A stretch of DNA of 5,670 bases from Epsilonproteobacteria bacterium 4484_65 (GTDB lineage: Bacteria > Campylobacterota > Campylobacteria > Campylobacterales > Sulfurovaceae). The DNA lies in the NCBI GenBank assembly GCA_002085305.1, contig NATJ01000081.1, forward strand, positions 1-5,670. Reading direction: 5' to 3'. Of this stretch, positions 5,316-5,670 are shown in pieces; the stretch's first letter is position 1; every line of letters starts with the position of its first letter. The position numbers and the translations under genes are program-made. Under the pieces are notes generated by a model. The model saw nothing but the letters and a program-made list of their open reading frames with translations. It did not search any database and had not been told where the DNA came from.

Positions 5316-5321
5316 ATTATA
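5316..5321 (-). promoter_or_regulatory. Possible -10 box (TATAAT) between pcm and the flavoprotein gene
   Basis: TATAAT on the minus strand sits 6 bp upstream of AGGAGG in the 43-bp gap. There is no convincing -35 box, and the leader would be only about 12 nt. If real, the flavoprotein gene has its own promoter besides read-through from pcm. Confidence 0.3.
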
Positions 5322-5340
5322 TGCAGATTATTCTCACTCA

Positions 5341-5670
5341 CTATTCATAGATCAACGGCACAAAAACAAACCCATAAAACTCTTCCCTCTCTATATTGTC
5401 TTCTGAAATCTTTTTAAATTTAAAGATCGAATTTCTTACAGGTATGACAAGTATACCACCCACCTTCAACTGTAAAAAAAGTTCTTCGGGAATTTCATCT
5501 GCAGATGCAGAGACAAGGATCCTGTCGAACTGTTCACCCGGCAGTCCAAGTTTCTCTCCTGCTCTTTGGATACGGCAGTGACTGCCAAATTGTAGCTTTG
5601 AGAGGTTCTCTCCTCCTCGCTTTACCAACTCATCCATTCTTTCAAGCCCGATAACACTCCCTTTTTCTCC
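5341..5670 (-). CDS. pcm: Protein-L-isoaspartate O-methyltransferase, C-terminal 109 residues (5' end beyond window)
   Basis: Pcm uses S-adenosylmethionine to methylate isoaspartyl residues in damaged proteins so that they can be restored to aspartate. The minus-strand frame is open to the right edge, so the Met at 5637 is internal. Residues upstream of it read GSVIGLERMDELVKRGGENL, the family's GxVxGIE motif at the end of the second AdoMet-binding strand. Further marks are FDRILVSASADEIPEELFLQL, whose first part FDRILVSASA matches the family block (A/P)(F/Y)D-x-I-x-V-(T/S)-A, then LKVGGILVIPV and the terminal FVPLIYE. The glycine-rich AdoMet motif I lies outside the window. Its last 243 bp share about 86% identity with the orphan fragment at 4361-4603. 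The flavoprotein gene follows 43 bp downstream. Identification is firm from these blocks. Confidence 0.88.
   Translation of the reverse strand, partial: GEKGSVIGLERMDELVKRGGENLSKLQFGSHCRIQRAGEKLGLPGEQFDRILVSASADEIPEELFLQLKVGGILVIPVRNSIFKFKKISEDNIEREEFYGFVFVPLIYE
5347..5589. repeat. Direct repeat of the pcm 3' end, copy 2 (inside pcm)
   Basis: Partner of 4361-4603. The best-conserved part is the promoter-proximal end (5537-5589, 3 mismatches in 53 positions by hand count). The most diverged part is around 5397-5402 and 5437-5451. Confidence 0.9.

Noticed and set aside
5396..5581. 61-codon forward frame opposite pcm
   Set aside because: Antisense to the conserved Pcm C-terminus; no resemblance to a known protein.

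Overview
The window looks like chromosomal DNA from a low-G+C Gram-negative bacterium. The gene complement and protein style (a secreted RNase T2 relative, an MltB-type transglycosylase, a CitE-like protein, an AT-rich intergenic region) best fit Campylobacterota of the Sulfurovum/Sulfurimonas kind. That placement is inference from style; there is no rRNA or other marker here.

Left part (1-794): a secreted ribonuclease T2-family gene runs leftwards off the window edge from 530. It is cut just before the point where the first catalytic motif is expected. Its upstream region (about 540-605) holds a compact set of signals: a TATAAT box, a perfect 15-bp palindrome directly abutting it, then two copies of a 10-bp direct repeat. 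Facing the other way, from 795, is a probable three-gene operon: a LysR-type effector-binding domain with no DNA-binding domain (795-1430), a CitE/HpcH-type aldolase-lyase homologue (1454-2383), and an MltB-family lytic transglycosylase (2383-3369) whose start codon overlaps the preceding stop.

Middle (3370-4357): a convergent gene (3497-4246, minus strand) encodes an exported protein with a glycine-zipper stretch and two peptidoglycan-binding-like repeats. It is a second envelope protein beside the transglycosylase.

Right part (4358-5670): a flavodoxin-fold, probably iron-sulfur, flavoprotein (4701-5297, minus) lies just downstream of pcm (protein-L-isoaspartate methyltransferase, minus, running off the right edge). 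On its other side is an orphan, 5'-truncated second copy of the pcm 3' end. The two pcm tails match at 208 of 243 aligned bases without gaps (hand count), and most differences fall at third codon positions. The flavoprotein gene is richer in G+C (about 47% by hand count of 4741-5280) than sampled neighbouring lines (about 37-40%). Together these point to a recombination event at pcm that brought in or rearranged the flavoprotein gene.

There is no rRNA, tRNA, CRISPR array, transposase or integrase in the window. The strongest candidates for something new are the RNase T2 promoter architecture, the HTH-less LysR-type protein linked to a CitE-like enzyme, and the pcm-tail duplication flanking the flavoprotein.
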